DNA of 22,724 bases from the NCBI GenBank assembly GCA_964615765.1, contig CAZTQN010000047.1, forward strand, positions 1-22,724, written 5' to 3'. This DNA is from CAZTQN01 sp964615765. Its GTDB lineage: Bacteria > Planctomycetota > Phycisphaerae > Phycisphaerales > UBA1924. Each line of letters opens with the position of its first letter. Within the stretch, counting starts at the first letter, position 1. Of this stretch, positions 7,727-17,200 are shown one piece after another. The notes beneath the pieces are model-generated. The model was not told where the DNA came from, did not search any database, and was given only the letters and a program-made list of their open reading frames with translations. Position numbers and translations under genes: made by a program.

Positions 7727-8406
7727 GGTCCGGAGTCTATTCCTCGAAGTACTTCGCGAATCGACTTCTCGACGCGCAGAAGATCGCCGTGTTCAGCACG
7801 GGAAAGGGCTTGGGACACGGTGGATTGCTTCACACCAAGGCGTATCGCCGTCGCAACTTGTGTGCCATGTGCCCGATACGCCCGAACGACCCGGGCCGTT
7901 CCGGGGCGAAGGCGTCGGAGTATCGCAGCGTGCAGTTCCGCGGCGGATTCAATCAACGCGGCGGTCTCTGGCGTTAAACCGTCGACCTCGAGGACCACCA
8001 CTTGTTCGGTTGCCTTTGAGCGTGCGAGCGCACTCGCGGCACGGTGAAAAGCGGGTCCGTCCATTTTCGATGCATCACGCTGCCCGCGACTTCCGGCCAC
8101 GTCCAGAACGCCGGCGCCAACTCCGAAGCGGAACTCGGTGGGCCACATCTGCACGTTCACCGCAACGATCAGATCGAACACCCTCTCTGCACGATTGAGG
8201 ACGGCGGAGAACTCGTCCAGCCCACGCGTGAGTGTCGGTCCGGCCGACAAGTCGTCGGGGAATCGGTGTTGCATGCTCGTGAGCGCTGCGTTCACCCGCC
8301 GGGCGAGGTCCGGTCGTTCGCGTTGGACGCGGGATGACACCATGTCCGCGGAAAGTGCATACACGGTGCGCTGCCGCGGGAGTTTCGTGTTCGCTCGTTG
8401 TGACAT
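7723..8406 (-). CDS. SatD-family protein with C-terminal helix-turn-helix
   Basis: A 227-residue cytoplasmic protein. YALSADMVSSR (residues 16-26), GLDEFSAVL (62-70), FRFGVGAG (92-99) and GPAFHRA (117-123) follow the SatD family pattern (usually GDIVNSR, GDEFQ, RxGIGxG, GPAFxxAR). Residues 180-203 (GTQVATAIRLGVKQSTVSQA and on) form a helix-turn-helix like those that close many SatD proteins. SatD is named from the Streptococcus mutans sat operon; its biochemistry is not established. The spaced acids D21 and D64-E65 recall metal-binding palm-domain enzymes such as nucleotide cyclases, but that is my inference. ATG 8406 has GGAG four bases upstream. It is the first gene of a two-gene unit with the small membrane protein and may regulate its own promoter. 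Confidence 0.82.
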   Translation of the reverse strand: MSQRANTKLPRQRTVYALSADMVSSRVQRERPDLARRVNAALTSMQHRFPDDLSAGPTLTRGLDEFSAVLNRAERVFDLIVAVNVQMWPTEFRFGVGAGVLDVAGSRGQRDASKMDGPAFHRAASALARSKATEQVVVLEVDGLTPETAALIESAAELHAAILRRLRPGTARVVRAYRAHGTQVATAIRLGVKQSTVSQALSRAEHGDLLRVEKSIREVLRGIDSGP

Positions 8407-8498
8407 AGCGCTCCGTACCGATAGTTACCGCGTATAGGTCATTGAGACTATATCCCGACTGTATAGGCTCCGGGCGCTATGCTAGCTGGTGAAGTGAT
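8407..8498 (-). promoter_or_regulatory. Promoter/operator region of the satD-like operon
   Basis: An AT-rich 92-base gap. GTATAGG occurs twice in direct orientation on the plus strand (8432-8438 and 8461-8467, 29 bases apart start to start). Between them the minus strand reads TATAGT (8452-8447), a good -10. Two copies flanking a -10 suggest an operator, perhaps for the helix-turn-helix of the SatD-like protein. The same gap carries the 3' end of the upstream prenyltransferase transcript. Confidence 0.45.
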
Positions 8499-9470
8499 CT
8501 ATCGCGCGACGAACCACCACAGCCCGATGGTCATCGCGCCGAAGACGACCGCCGCCAGCAGCGTGCCGCGGTCTTTCAGGCCGATCTCCGTCGGGTCGTC
8601 GTAGCGCCCGCGTTCGAGGAGGACCATGCAGCGGAGCAGGCCGTAGGTCGCCGGGAGCATGGTGAGCCAGAGCAGGTTGAACCCGTGGGTGTAGGCGGCG
8701 GCCCGGTCCTGCACGTAGGCCGCGTAGGTGAGCAGGCAGGCGACGCCGGTGACGACGACGCCCATGCGGAGCAGGTCATCGGTGTAGAACGCGTGCACGC
8801 CGCGGGCGGCGGCGGCGTTGTCGCCGAGCGTGCGCCGCTCGCCCAGGCGCTTGCCGAGCGCCAGGAACATCGAGGCGAAGAAGGTGACGTTGAGGAGCCA
8901 GGTCGAAGGCTCGACGCCCGCCGCGGCACACCCGCCCAGCACGCGCAGCACGAAGCCCAGGGCCAGGCTCATGACGTCGGCCACGACCCGGTGCTTGAGC
9001 GTGATGCTGTATGCCAGCACGTTGAGCACGTACACGCCGACGGCGATGCCGAGCCAGGCGCGGCTGGGCCATCCGACCCCGCCCGCGACACTGGTCTGAA
9101 TGTTCGGCGCCAGTCCCACGCACACGCCCGCCAGGGCCAGCAGCACCAGCGCAAAGCCGATCGCCACCGGCACCGTGACGGCCCCCGAGGCCAGCGGGCG
9201 GTGCTTCTTGCGGGGATGGGCCCGGTCGGCGTCGCGGTCGACCAGGTCATTGACGACGTAGCAGAAGCTTGAGGCCAGCGCGAAGGCGAAGAACGCCGCG
9301 GCCACCCCCCACCAGCCCGCGGTGGCCAGGCCGCCGCCCGCCGCGTCCGGCGTCCGACCCGCTTGCGGGTTCACGACCAGCCCGTACACCGGCCCGATGA
9401 GCACGAACACGCCCTTGGACCACTGCGCGGGTCTGGCCAGGCGGATCAGGGCGGTCAGCGGGAAGGGCAT
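8499..9470 (-). CDS. UbiA-superfamily prenyltransferase (decaprenyl-phosphate phosphoribosyltransferase-like)
   Basis: A 323-residue integral membrane enzyme with about eight or nine helices. RLARPAQWSKGVFVL at the N-terminus and NDLVDRDADRAHPRKKHRPLASG (residues 74-96) give the Asp-rich NDxxDxxxD motif that binds Mg-diphosphate. The RPxQWxK start and the DADRAHPxKxxRP wording are closest to the branch that transfers phosphoribose from PRPP to polyprenyl phosphate (Rv3806c type) rather than to menaquinone UbiA/MenA enzymes. YSITLKHRVVADVMSL is the second conserved region. ATG 9470 is chosen because it sits just before the first motif; a GTG at 9521 would add 17 unlikely residues. Acceptor lipid and donor remain inferred. 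It stands alone, with a G-rich tract 83-134 bases upstream. Confidence 0.82.
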   Translation of the reverse strand: MPFPLTALIRLARPAQWSKGVFVLIGPVYGLVVNPQAGRTPDAAGGGLATAGWWGVAAAFFAFALASSFCYVVNDLVDRDADRAHPRKKHRPLASGAVTVPVAIGFALVLLALAGVCVGLAPNIQTSVAGGVGWPSRAWLGIAVGVYVLNVLAYSITLKHRVVADVMSLALGFVLRVLGGCAAAGVEPSTWLLNVTFFASMFLALGKRLGERRTLGDNAAAARGVHAFYTDDLLRMGVVVTGVACLLTYAAYVQDRAAAYTHGFNLLWLTMLPATYGLLRCMVLLERGRYDDPTEIGLKDRGTLLAAVVFGAMTIGLWWFVAR

Positions 9471-9552
9471 GCGGCGGGCACCATCGGTCGGCGGCGGGCG
9501 ACGCGGGGACCATCGCCCCACGCCGGCGTCCCAGTCTTGGGCGACAGCCTAG

Positions 9553-9604
9553 CCCACCCCCCCCACCCCCCACCCCCCCTACCCCTACCCCGCACCCGCC
9601 CCCC
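9553..9604 (-). repeat. G-rich tract with G-quadruplex potential
   Basis: The plus strand has eight C-runs in 52 bases (3, 8, 6, 7, 4, 4, 3 and 6 C), mostly split by single A or TA. The minus strand, which is the coding sense of both flanking genes, therefore has eight G-runs with loops of one to three bases, well beyond the four needed for an intramolecular quadruplex. It lies between the histidine kinase stop and the prenyltransferase start. Confidence 0.85.
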
Positions 9605-9686
9605 TTGGGAGGCGATCGGTCCGCGCGGCCGCCCGCTGAACTCCGGTGCCGGGGCCCGCGTGGAACTTGATCGGGACGCTGCGGGT

Positions 9687-11486
9687 TTACGCCGCCCGTG
9701 TGGCCGACGCGTCCGGCCCGCGGTGGGCCGTGGACCCGCCCAGCCAGCGGGCGCACGTCTTGAGCAGCACCTCGCGGTCGATCGGCTTGGTGGCAACGTC
9801 GACGCACCCGGCGTCGAGGCAGCGGGCCCGGTCTTCCGGCATGGCGTGGGCCGTGAGGGCGACGACCGGCACCGTGCCGCGGAGGCGGCTGGCGAGTTCG
9901 AAGCCGTCGATGCCGGGCATCTGGACGTCCGTCAGGACCAGGTCGAACGGCTGGCCGGCGCCGACGGCGCGCTCGAAGGCGGCCAGCGCCTCCAGCCCGT
10001 CGCCCGCGACGTGCACCTCGGCCCCAGCCTTGCGCAGGTGGAACGCGATCAGGCGCTGGTTGTCCGGGCCGTCTTCGGCGAGCAGGATGCGCCCGGACAG
10101 CTTGGGCAGTCCCGCACCGCCGACAACGCCGCCGCTGCTACTGCCCGCCGGGGGCGTCGGCGTTAAGGTCGTCATCATCGCCGGGCCGGCCGGTTCGACG
10201 CGGACGTCCGCGACGAAGCAGGACCCGCGGCCTTCGTGCGTCCACGCGAGGGCGACGTCCCCGCCCAGCAAGTTGGCCAAGCGTCGCGCGATGGCCAGAC
10301 CAAGGCCCGTGCCCCCGAACTTCCGCGTGGTCGAGGTGTCGGCCTGCGAGAACGGCTGGAACAGGCGGGCGGCCTGCTCCGCCGACATGCCGATGCCGGT
10401 GTCCTCGATCTCGAAGCGGAGCATCCACGGCCCGGACGCCGTCCCGCCCGGTGCCGGCGCGCCGCTGACGCGGATGACGATCCGTCCACGGTCGGTGAAC
10501 TTGCAGGCGTTGCCGACCAGGTTCATCAGGATCTGGCGGAGGCGCGTCGGGTCGCTCGCGACGATCGCGGGCACGGGGTTCTGCAGGTCCATCTCCAGCC
10601 GCACGCCGCGTTCGAGCGCCCGCGGCTGCATCAGCGTCCACACCTCGCGGATGACCTGCTCCAAGGGGACGGGCACGACCTCGATGGTCATGCGTCCGGC
10701 CTCGATCTTGGAAAGGTCGAGTACGTCGTTAAGCACGGCGAGCAGGTGCCGCCCGGCCGCCTGGATCGTCACTAGCGTGCGCAGGCGCGCCTCCGGCGCG
10801 CGGGCTAGGTCGCCGTCTTCCATCAGCAGGTCGGCGTAGCCGAGGATGGAGGTCAGGGGCGTGCGGATCTCGTGGCTGACGTTGCGGAGAAACTCGGTCT
10901 TGGCGGCGCTGGCGGCGTCGGCGCGGGCGCGAGCCTCTTCGAGCTGGGCCGTGCGCTCGGCGACCTGCGTCTCGAGCTGGGCGGCCCGGGCGCGGAGCGA
11001 CTCGGCCAGTTCGCGCTCCAGCCGGTTGGCGGTGAACGCCTTGCGGAACGGGCGCAGGTCCCAGCAAAAGCCCCACGAGAAGGCGTTGAGGACAAGGAGG
11101 AACACGGCCAGCAGGCGGTACGCGGGCCAGGCGAACATGACCAGCGACATCGCGTACCCGCAGATCGCGCACCAGAGGAAGATGCCCGCGAGCATGAAGA
11201 GCTTGCGGTTGCGGTCGACGGCCTGCTCGCCGAAGTACGAGCGCATCCAGAACACGAAGATGCGGAGGTAGGCCAGGATGACGCCGCTGGTGAGCGCGAC
11301 GAGGATGCCGATCCACGTCCAATCGATGGAGCCGTCGGCGAGCGTGAGGCAGTGCGTGCGCGGCATGTAGTTGCCGCCGCCGGTGAAGAAGTCGAGCACG
11401 GGCATGCCCGTGAACGACGGTCCCACCGCACTACCCGCGCTGGCGGCCCCGACCACATGGTCGGCGCACGCGCCCGATGCGTCCAT
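9687..11486 (-). CDS. Membrane-bound hybrid sensor histidine kinase with receiver domain
   Basis: A 599-residue two-component protein. Residues 57-80, 96-118 and 122-142 are transmembrane helices forming a small sensor of unknown ligand. A predicted coiled coil (about 150-195) leads into the HisKA domain, with phospho-accepting His205 in NVSHEIRTPL. The ATPase domain has the N box (ILMNLVGNACKFT), DTGIGM and GGTGLGLAI. After a Pro/Gly/Ser linker, the receiver domain shows AEDGPDNQ, phospho-acceptor Asp520 in LVLTDVQMPG, ALTAHAM and the Lys of ATKPID. No Hpt domain is present, so phosphotransfer to a partner elsewhere, or self-regulation by the receiver, is expected. ATG 11486 has GGAG six bases upstream. 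No response regulator lies next to it; the 167-base gap to lysC and a hairpin there suggest its own promoter. Confidence 0.95.
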   Translation of the reverse strand: MDASGACADHVVGAASAGSAVGPSFTGMPVLDFFTGGGNYMPRTHCLTLADGSIDWTWIGILVALTSGVILAYLRIFVFWMRSYFGEQAVDRNRKLFMLAGIFLWCAICGYAMSLVMFAWPAYRLLAVFLLVLNAFSWGFCWDLRPFRKAFTANRLERELAESLRARAAQLETQVAERTAQLEEARARADAASAAKTEFLRNVSHEIRTPLTSILGYADLLMEDGDLARAPEARLRTLVTIQAAGRHLLAVLNDVLDLSKIEAGRMTIEVVPVPLEQVIREVWTLMQPRALERGVRLEMDLQNPVPAIVASDPTRLRQILMNLVGNACKFTDRGRIVIRVSGAPAPGGTASGPWMLRFEIEDTGIGMSAEQAARLFQPFSQADTSTTRKFGGTGLGLAIARRLANLLGGDVALAWTHEGRGSCFVADVRVEPAGPAMMTTLTPTPPAGSSSGGVVGGAGLPKLSGRILLAEDGPDNQRLIAFHLRKAGAEVHVAGDGLEALAAFERAVGAGQPFDLVLTDVQMPGIDGFELASRLRGTVPVVALTAHAMPEDRARCLDAGCVDVATKPIDREVLLKTCARWLGGSTAHRGPDASATRAA

Positions 11487-11614
11487 GCTGCACTCCTGCG
11501 GGCCCGGTCCATGGGCCGCGCGGGGTACATCGGGACTTCACCGAGGCGAGTTGCCCCCGGGCACGCGGGACATCCCCACACTGCCCGTGATATCGCCTGC
11601 TCAAGGGTGAAAGT

Positions 11615-11629
11615 CCCCCGCTTCGGGGG
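11615..11629 (-). terminator. Possible terminator of the hom-lysC operon
   Basis: CCCCCG (11615-11620) pairs with CGGGGG (11624-11629) around a 3-base loop, 24 bases after the lysC stop. On the minus strand only ACTTTC follows, so the T tract is weak. Confidence 0.4.
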
Positions 11630-11653
11630 CCGTGGTTACCGGTCTGGGCAGCT

Positions 11654-13033
11654 TCAGCCGACGAACTCGGCGTGCAGGGCCTTGACGGCGGCGGGCCCGC
11701 TGGCGGCGTCGACGACCAGCGAGATGGAGAGTTCGCTCGAGCCCTGCGCGATGGCCATGACGTTGAGCTTGTCGCGTGCGATCGCCGTGAACAGGCGGGC
11801 CGCGATCCCCGGCGTGCCGTGCATCCCGCTCCCGACGGCGGCGACGACTGCGATCTCGTTCTGCAGGTTCACCGCGCGGGCGGCGCCGGGGCGCAGCAGC
11901 GTCCGCTCGAGCACGGCCCGGGCCCGCTCGGCGTGGTCCTTGGCGATCACCAGCGAGATGCCCGCCTCGCTGACGGACTGGCTGATCATCATGATGTTGA
12001 CCTGGGCGTCGGCCAGCGCGCGGAAGACGGCGGCCGCCGTGCCCGGGCGACCGATCATCGCCGCCCCCGTCACGCTGATCAGAGCCGCGCTCTTGAGCAG
12101 CAGCACGCACTTGACGGGCGCGCCGCTGGCGGCGTCGGGCGGCTCGGGGATGATCTTGGTCCCGGGGCTCTGCACGTTGAAAGTGTTGCGCATCCGCACC
12201 GGGATGCCGTGCTCCGCCGCCGGCTCGAGCGCCAGGGGGTGCATGCTCTTGGCCCCGAACTGGCCCATCTCGATGGCCTCGGCGAAGGTGACGCTGTCGA
12301 GCAGGCGCGCGGTGGGGACGATGCGCGGGTCGGTGCTCATCAGCCCGTCGACGTCGGTCCAGATCCAGACTTCCTCGGCTTTGAGGGCGGCCCCGAGGAT
12401 GCAGGCGGTGTAGTCGCTCCCGCCGCGGCCCAGCGTGGTCGTCACGCCGTGCTGCGTCGCGGCGATAAAGCCGGAGACGACGGCCCGCTCGCCGCGCGCG
12501 AGCACGGGCTCGAGCGTCTGGCGGATCTGGAACAGGCTCAGCTCCATCAGCGGCTCGGCCTTGCCGTACTGCTCGTTGGTCACCAGCCCGACGTCCTGGC
12601 CCGTGTACCCCGTGCACCCCATCGCCGCGGCCATGAGCTGGGTCGAGAGCATCTCGCCCATCGCGACCACGGCGTCCTTGCTGCGCGGCGTGAGTTCGCC
12701 GACGGCGTTGATGCCCCCGCTCAACCGGTCGAGCCGATCGAGCAGTTGCCCGACGCGCTGCGGCGCGGCCCCGCCGAGGGCCTTCGCCGCCGCCTCGTGC
12801 TTGGCGCGGATCTGGGCCATCAGCGCGTGCATCGCGGCCCGGTCGTCCCGTGCGGCGGCGTCGCCAAGGTCCAGCAGCAGCTCCGTCACCTGGTCCATCG
12901 CGCTCACGACGGCGACGACGCGCCGGTCGCCGGCGCTGGTCGAGGCGATCTGAGCGGAACGCCGGATCGTCTCGGCGTCCTTCATCGAGGTCCCGCCGAA
13001 CTTCATCACGATGGTCGAGGTGGTCGCGCTCAT
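11654..13033 (-). CDS. lysC: Aspartate kinase
   Basis: A 459-residue cytoplasmic enzyme that phosphorylates L-aspartate, the first step to lysine, threonine, methionine and diaminopimelate. The kinase domain starts with KFGGTSM (residues 11-17) and contains GRGGSDYTA and WTDVDGLMSTDPR, the family signatures. Two C-terminal ACT domains follow, starting near ISVTGAAMIGRPG and VVAAVGSGMHGTPG, so feedback control by lysine and/or threonine is expected. It is monofunctional; the long spacer before the GRGGSD motif is like that of ThrA/LysC-type enzymes rather than the short Bacillus/Corynebacterium form. It lies 50 bases downstream of hom on the same strand and is surely cotranscribed. No strong Shine-Dalgarno sequence is seen, but homology fixes the start closely. 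Confidence 0.96.
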   Translation of the reverse strand: MSATTSTIVMKFGGTSMKDAETIRRSAQIASTSAGDRRVVAVVSAMDQVTELLLDLGDAAARDDRAAMHALMAQIRAKHEAAAKALGGAAPQRVGQLLDRLDRLSGGINAVGELTPRSKDAVVAMGEMLSTQLMAAAMGCTGYTGQDVGLVTNEQYGKAEPLMELSLFQIRQTLEPVLARGERAVVSGFIAATQHGVTTTLGRGGSDYTACILGAALKAEEVWIWTDVDGLMSTDPRIVPTARLLDSVTFAEAIEMGQFGAKSMHPLALEPAAEHGIPVRMRNTFNVQSPGTKIIPEPPDAASGAPVKCVLLLKSAALISVTGAAMIGRPGTAAAVFRALADAQVNIMMISQSVSEAGISLVIAKDHAERARAVLERTLLRPGAARAVNLQNEIAVVAAVGSGMHGTPGIAARLFTAIARDKLNVMAIAQGSSELSISLVVDAASGPAAVKALHAEFVG

Positions 13034-13083
13034 GGTGGGCGGATTCTGGGGTGAGTGATTGTCGACGGGATCGATCGGCGGCT

Positions 13084-14127
13084 TCAGTGCGGGACGACGT
13101 TCCAGATGTCGACCAGGTCGCGGACGATCGCGGTCGCCGTCTCCGGCCCGCCCGCGCCCCGCCCCACCAGCGTGACCTCCCCCGCGCTCCGCGTGACGAT
13201 CTGCACCGCGTTGAGATTGGCGGGCACGTCCAGCGGGCCCCCGCGCGGCACGGGCTGTGGCGAGACACTGACGCGGCGCGTCCGCGCGTCGATCTCGCCG
13301 ATGAGCTTGATGCTCAGCCCCTCGCGGGCCGCACGCTCCACGCGGGCCCGCTCGATGTCGCGGATCCCCGTCACGCTGACCTGATCGACCGTGATCCCCA
13401 GGCCCAGCACGGCGTTGGCGAGGATGGTCACCTTCGCCTGCGTGTCGATGCCGTCGACGTCGGCGCTCGGGTCGGTCTCGGCGTAGCCCAGGCGGATGGC
13501 CTCGGCGAGCGCGCCGGCGTAGGTGTCCGAGCCGTCGAGCATGCGCCAGAGGATGAAGTTGGTCGTCCCGTTGAGGATTCCGCGGATGGACTCGATGGTG
13601 TCGCTCTGCGCCAGCAGGCGGGCCGTCGCCAAGACCGGCGTGCCGGCGCCGACGGTCCCGCTGTAGCGCAGCTGCACGTTGTTGAAGCGGGCCAGTTCCA
13701 GCAGCGCGGGCATCGCCGCGGCGAGCGGGGCCTTGTTCACGCTGACGGCGTGCTTCCCGCTGACCATCGCGCTCCGCAGGTTCTCAAACCCCGGGCCCGG
13801 ATTCGAGAGCACGCTGGGCGAGGCCTCGACGACCACGTCGGCCGGGGCGTCGCGGATGATGCGGGGGAGCAGGTCGCTGCCCGGGCCGGCGTGCGGCAAG
13901 GGCCCGCCGGAGTGCCCGGCGCCGAGCACCGAGCCGGTGGCGGTCTTGGTGGCGACGAGGCGGTCGGCGGACAGGCCGTCCGGGTCGGCGGCGTAGCCGC
14001 GCGAGTCGGCGACCAGCACCAGGCGCGGGGAGAGCCCGAACTGGCGGTACAGCTCGTCACGCCGCGCTTCGAGCAAGTGGGCCAGGGCCCGCCCGACGGA
14101 GCCGAATCCGATGAGTGCGATGCGCAT
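13084..14127 (-). CDS. hom: Homoserine dehydrogenase
   Basis: A 347-residue cytoplasmic enzyme reducing aspartate semialdehyde to homoserine, the branch to threonine and methionine. The N-terminal Rossmann motif is GFGSVG (residues 8-13). VNKAPLA holds Lys132, LNGTTNFIL (185-193) follows, and the signature GYAETDPSADVDGIDTQAK (214-232) carries the catalytic Asp and Lys residues. At this length it lacks the C-terminal ACT domain of longer enzymes, so feedback control probably rests on the neighbouring aspartate kinase. ATG 14127 is directly followed by MRIALIGFGSVG; the frame upstream to 14172 is rejected. GGAGGA lies about 12 bases upstream, a rather long spacing. First gene of the hom-lysC operon. 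Confidence 0.95.
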   Translation of the reverse strand: MRIALIGFGSVGRALAHLLEARRDELYRQFGLSPRLVLVADSRGYAADPDGLSADRLVATKTATGSVLGAGHSGGPLPHAGPGSDLLPRIIRDAPADVVVEASPSVLSNPGPGFENLRSAMVSGKHAVSVNKAPLAAAMPALLELARFNNVQLRYSGTVGAGTPVLATARLLAQSDTIESIRGILNGTTNFILWRMLDGSDTYAGALAEAIRLGYAETDPSADVDGIDTQAKVTILANAVLGLGITVDQVSVTGIRDIERARVERAAREGLSIKLIGEIDARTRRVSVSPQPVPRGGPLDVPANLNAVQIVTRSAGEVTLVGRGAGGPETATAIVRDLVDIWNVVPH

Positions 14128-14254
14128 GGCGCCGGGGTCTCCTCCGGCACCACGGTACGCGGGCGCAAACACGACGCCCAGCGCGGGCGGCGGACAGAGC
14201 CGAGCTTCAGGCCCGAGAATCCCTGCCCCCGCCCCCAGCCCAACCGCCCGCCGT

Positions 14255-17200
14255 TCAGCACCCGGCGAACCACGCGGCGACGAAGTCCAGCACGTCCTGC
14301 ACCGTCACGTCGCCGGAGTTGTTGACGTCGGCGGCGGGGACGGCGTCGAAGTACGCGCCCAGGAAGTCGAACACGTCCTGCACGGTGCGGGCCCGGTCGT
14401 CGTTGAAGTCGGCGACGCACCCGTCGGGGAGTTGGCAGACGGGGTCCTGGCGGGTGGTGATGATGACCGAGACGGCGCGGAGCGTGCCAAGGTTGGCCGC
14501 GACGACGTCCTCGACGCGCACCTGCCACACGCCGTTGGGCGAGCGCCCGTTGAACGCCGCGAGCGATTCGAGCGGGCGGAACGAGCCGGAGTAGGGGTTG
14601 CTGGCGGCGGCGAGGGTCTGCACGCCGGTAGCCGCGGCGTCGTCGAGGCGCATCTGGCAGATGTTGTTGCCCGTCCCGCCGATGCGGCTGAACAGGTTGA
14701 TGCCGACGCCGTCGGGCGACTGCACGCGGGCGTTGAGGTCGCCGACGTTGGGGTGCTGGACGCCGACGGTGGTCGCCGTCGTCGCCGTCGAGCATGTGGC
14801 GCCGTCGAAGCGCACGTCGACGTCGGCGATGGTGCCGCTGAGCCCGCTGACGGGGATGAGCACGGTGGCGCCGGTGGTGGAGTTGTCCGGAATAGTGACG
14901 GCGCCGGTCCACGTGAACGTGCGGCCGGCCTCGATGATGCCGGGCTGGCCGACGATCAGGCTGAGCGGGAAAGACCACGGCGTGGACACGCCGGCGGCGG
15001 TGACCTCAAGCCGGAGCTGGACCGGCGCGCCGCAGGGATGCTCCCGCGCGACGCTGATGGCCAGCCCGCCGGGGCTCGCGCCCGCCCCCCCCGCCGCACC
15101 GGAGGCGATGTCGCCCAGCGACACGGAGCCGGCGCCGGCGAGGACGGTCGCCGTCGGGCTGAGGCTGGTGAGCGTGACGGTGACGCCCTCCGCCGCGCCG
15201 AGGCCGACGTTGCGGAAGGCGACGGGCAGGCGGATGTCGCTCTCGCCGGGGTCGATGCGGCCGTTGCTGTTGCCGTTGCCGGTGGTGTCGGCGGGGACGA
15301 CGGCGCCGTCGAGCGTGAGCGCGGGGCCGGCGGGCGGGGTCGAGGTATCGACCAGGCCGTAGCCGGACCCGAACACGCCGCCCGTCGGGCCCAGCACCGT
15401 CGCGGCCCCGCTGGCGGGATCGATACGGAGCAGTTGCCCGTTGACGGAACCGGCGGCGGCGTTGATGGCGACGATGGTCGCGTCGGCGCCGCGCACGGCG
15501 ATGTCGCCCACGACGACGTTGCTCAGCCCGAGCGGGCCGACGGTCGTGCGGGCGCCGGTGGCGGGATCGATTCGGACCAGCGTCGCCGTCGTCGGGGTCG
15601 TCGGCTCGATGCCGAAAAGCGTGCGGCGGAGCGCGTCGAAGGCCAAGGCGCGGATATTGCCCCCGCCCGCGGGCCCGACGGCGGTCGCCTCGCGCGTGCC
15701 CATGTCGATCGTGATGAGTTGACCGCTGATCGGGAGCGTGGCGAACCAGGTCTGCGTGACCGGGTCAAAGGTGAGCCCGGTGATCAGCCCGTTGGCCAGC
15801 GCGGGGTTATTGGAGATGATCGGGCCCAGGAGCGTGGCCTCGCCGGCGGGGGAGACGGTGAAGATCTCGCGGGCCGCGTTGATCGCGTAGAACACGCCGG
15901 AGGGCGTGTGATAGCCGAGACCCTGCCACGACGTGCCGACCTGCGCGATGCGGGCGAAGTTGTTCGGCGCGACCTGCACGGTGCCGAAGTTGTTCTGGCG
16001 GTCGCCAATGGCGTACAGCGTGCCGCCGGGGGTGCCGCGTCCGCTGGCGCACACGCCCAGCGGGGTGTTCAGCGCGTTCTGGAACGCGGCGATGCCGAAG
16101 ATGTGCGAGCCCTGGTTGGCCCCGCCGGTGCTGGTGCACCCGGCGTGGGTGTGGATGCCGATGGCCAGGCCGGTGCTCTCGTCGATGACGGGGGAGCCGG
16201 AGTTGCCGCCGGTGGTGTCGGGGCGGTAGCGGAGCGTGGTGCCGGTGAGCCCGCTGTACGGGCCGGCGTGGGTCTGCTGGGTCTGGTTGCGCGTCGGCGA
16301 GATGGGCGAGGCGACGGTGCCGTAGCCGGTGACGCGGATGGGCTGGCTGCTGGCGGCGGGGGCCTGCGTCGCCAGCGTGTGGCGCACGCCGTAACGCTGG
16401 AACGGCATCTGCCCGTGGTTGGGGTGCGGGAAGACGCCGAAGTACCACCAGTCGTTGCCGACGCCGCCGTTGGTGTGCTGCTGGCTGGTGGTGTCGACGG
16501 CGAACTGGTCATCGACCGGCGCGGGCTGAACAGTGCCCGAGGCGTTCGAGAGCGGGACGTTGAACTCGACGATCTGCGAACCGGTGCCGCTCGGGCGGCA
16601 GTGGCCGGCCGAGAGGAAGTTCGAGTTGGTGTCGTTGATGAGCCACGCGGTGCAGTTGCGGTTGACGCGGGCGCTGCGGTTGTCCGTCGAGGGCTGGCGG
16701 TCGTCGGTCGCGTCGCAGATCGAGCGGTCGTCGCGGGCCACGCCCGACTCGTTCAGCCACCGGTTCTGCGGAACGTGCGGGATGCTGGCGTTCAGAGCGC
16801 GGATGCTGACGCGGCTGTCGCCCCCACCAGGACCGACCGGCGTACCCCACAGGCGGACACGCACGCCCGGCCCGCGGAAGTACGCCGACGCGTTGCCCCA
16901 CTGGGCCAGCGTCTCGGCGTTCAGACGCTGCACCTGCCCATCAAGCAGCGACTCGATCGTCAGAAAGGCGCCGGTGCCGAGCGCCGGGTCCCCCGCGAGG
17001 GTGACCTCGCCGAACTGGACCTGGACCCATTCGGACTCGACGGCGAAGACGTCCTGCTCGAACAGCACGACCGGGCCGGCGGTGCGGGCGAGCGATGCGG
17101 GCGTGCGCACCAGGCCGGAATCGATCGACTGCGGCACCGTGCGGGACGGGGCCTCGGCGACTTGAGCGAGCGCGGGGCTGGCGGCGAGGGCGAGGCCGGC

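Noticed and set aside
7723..8406. SatD-like protein as a proven anti-phage nucleotide cyclase
   Set aside because: The acidic residues are suggestive only; the Asp-Glu context is GLDEF, not a GGDEF motif, and no defence genes adjoin. Kept as a hypothesis, not as a call.
14128..14254. Lysine riboswitch or T-box before hom-lysC
   Set aside because: The gap is only 127 bases and shows no recognisable leader structure or conserved box.
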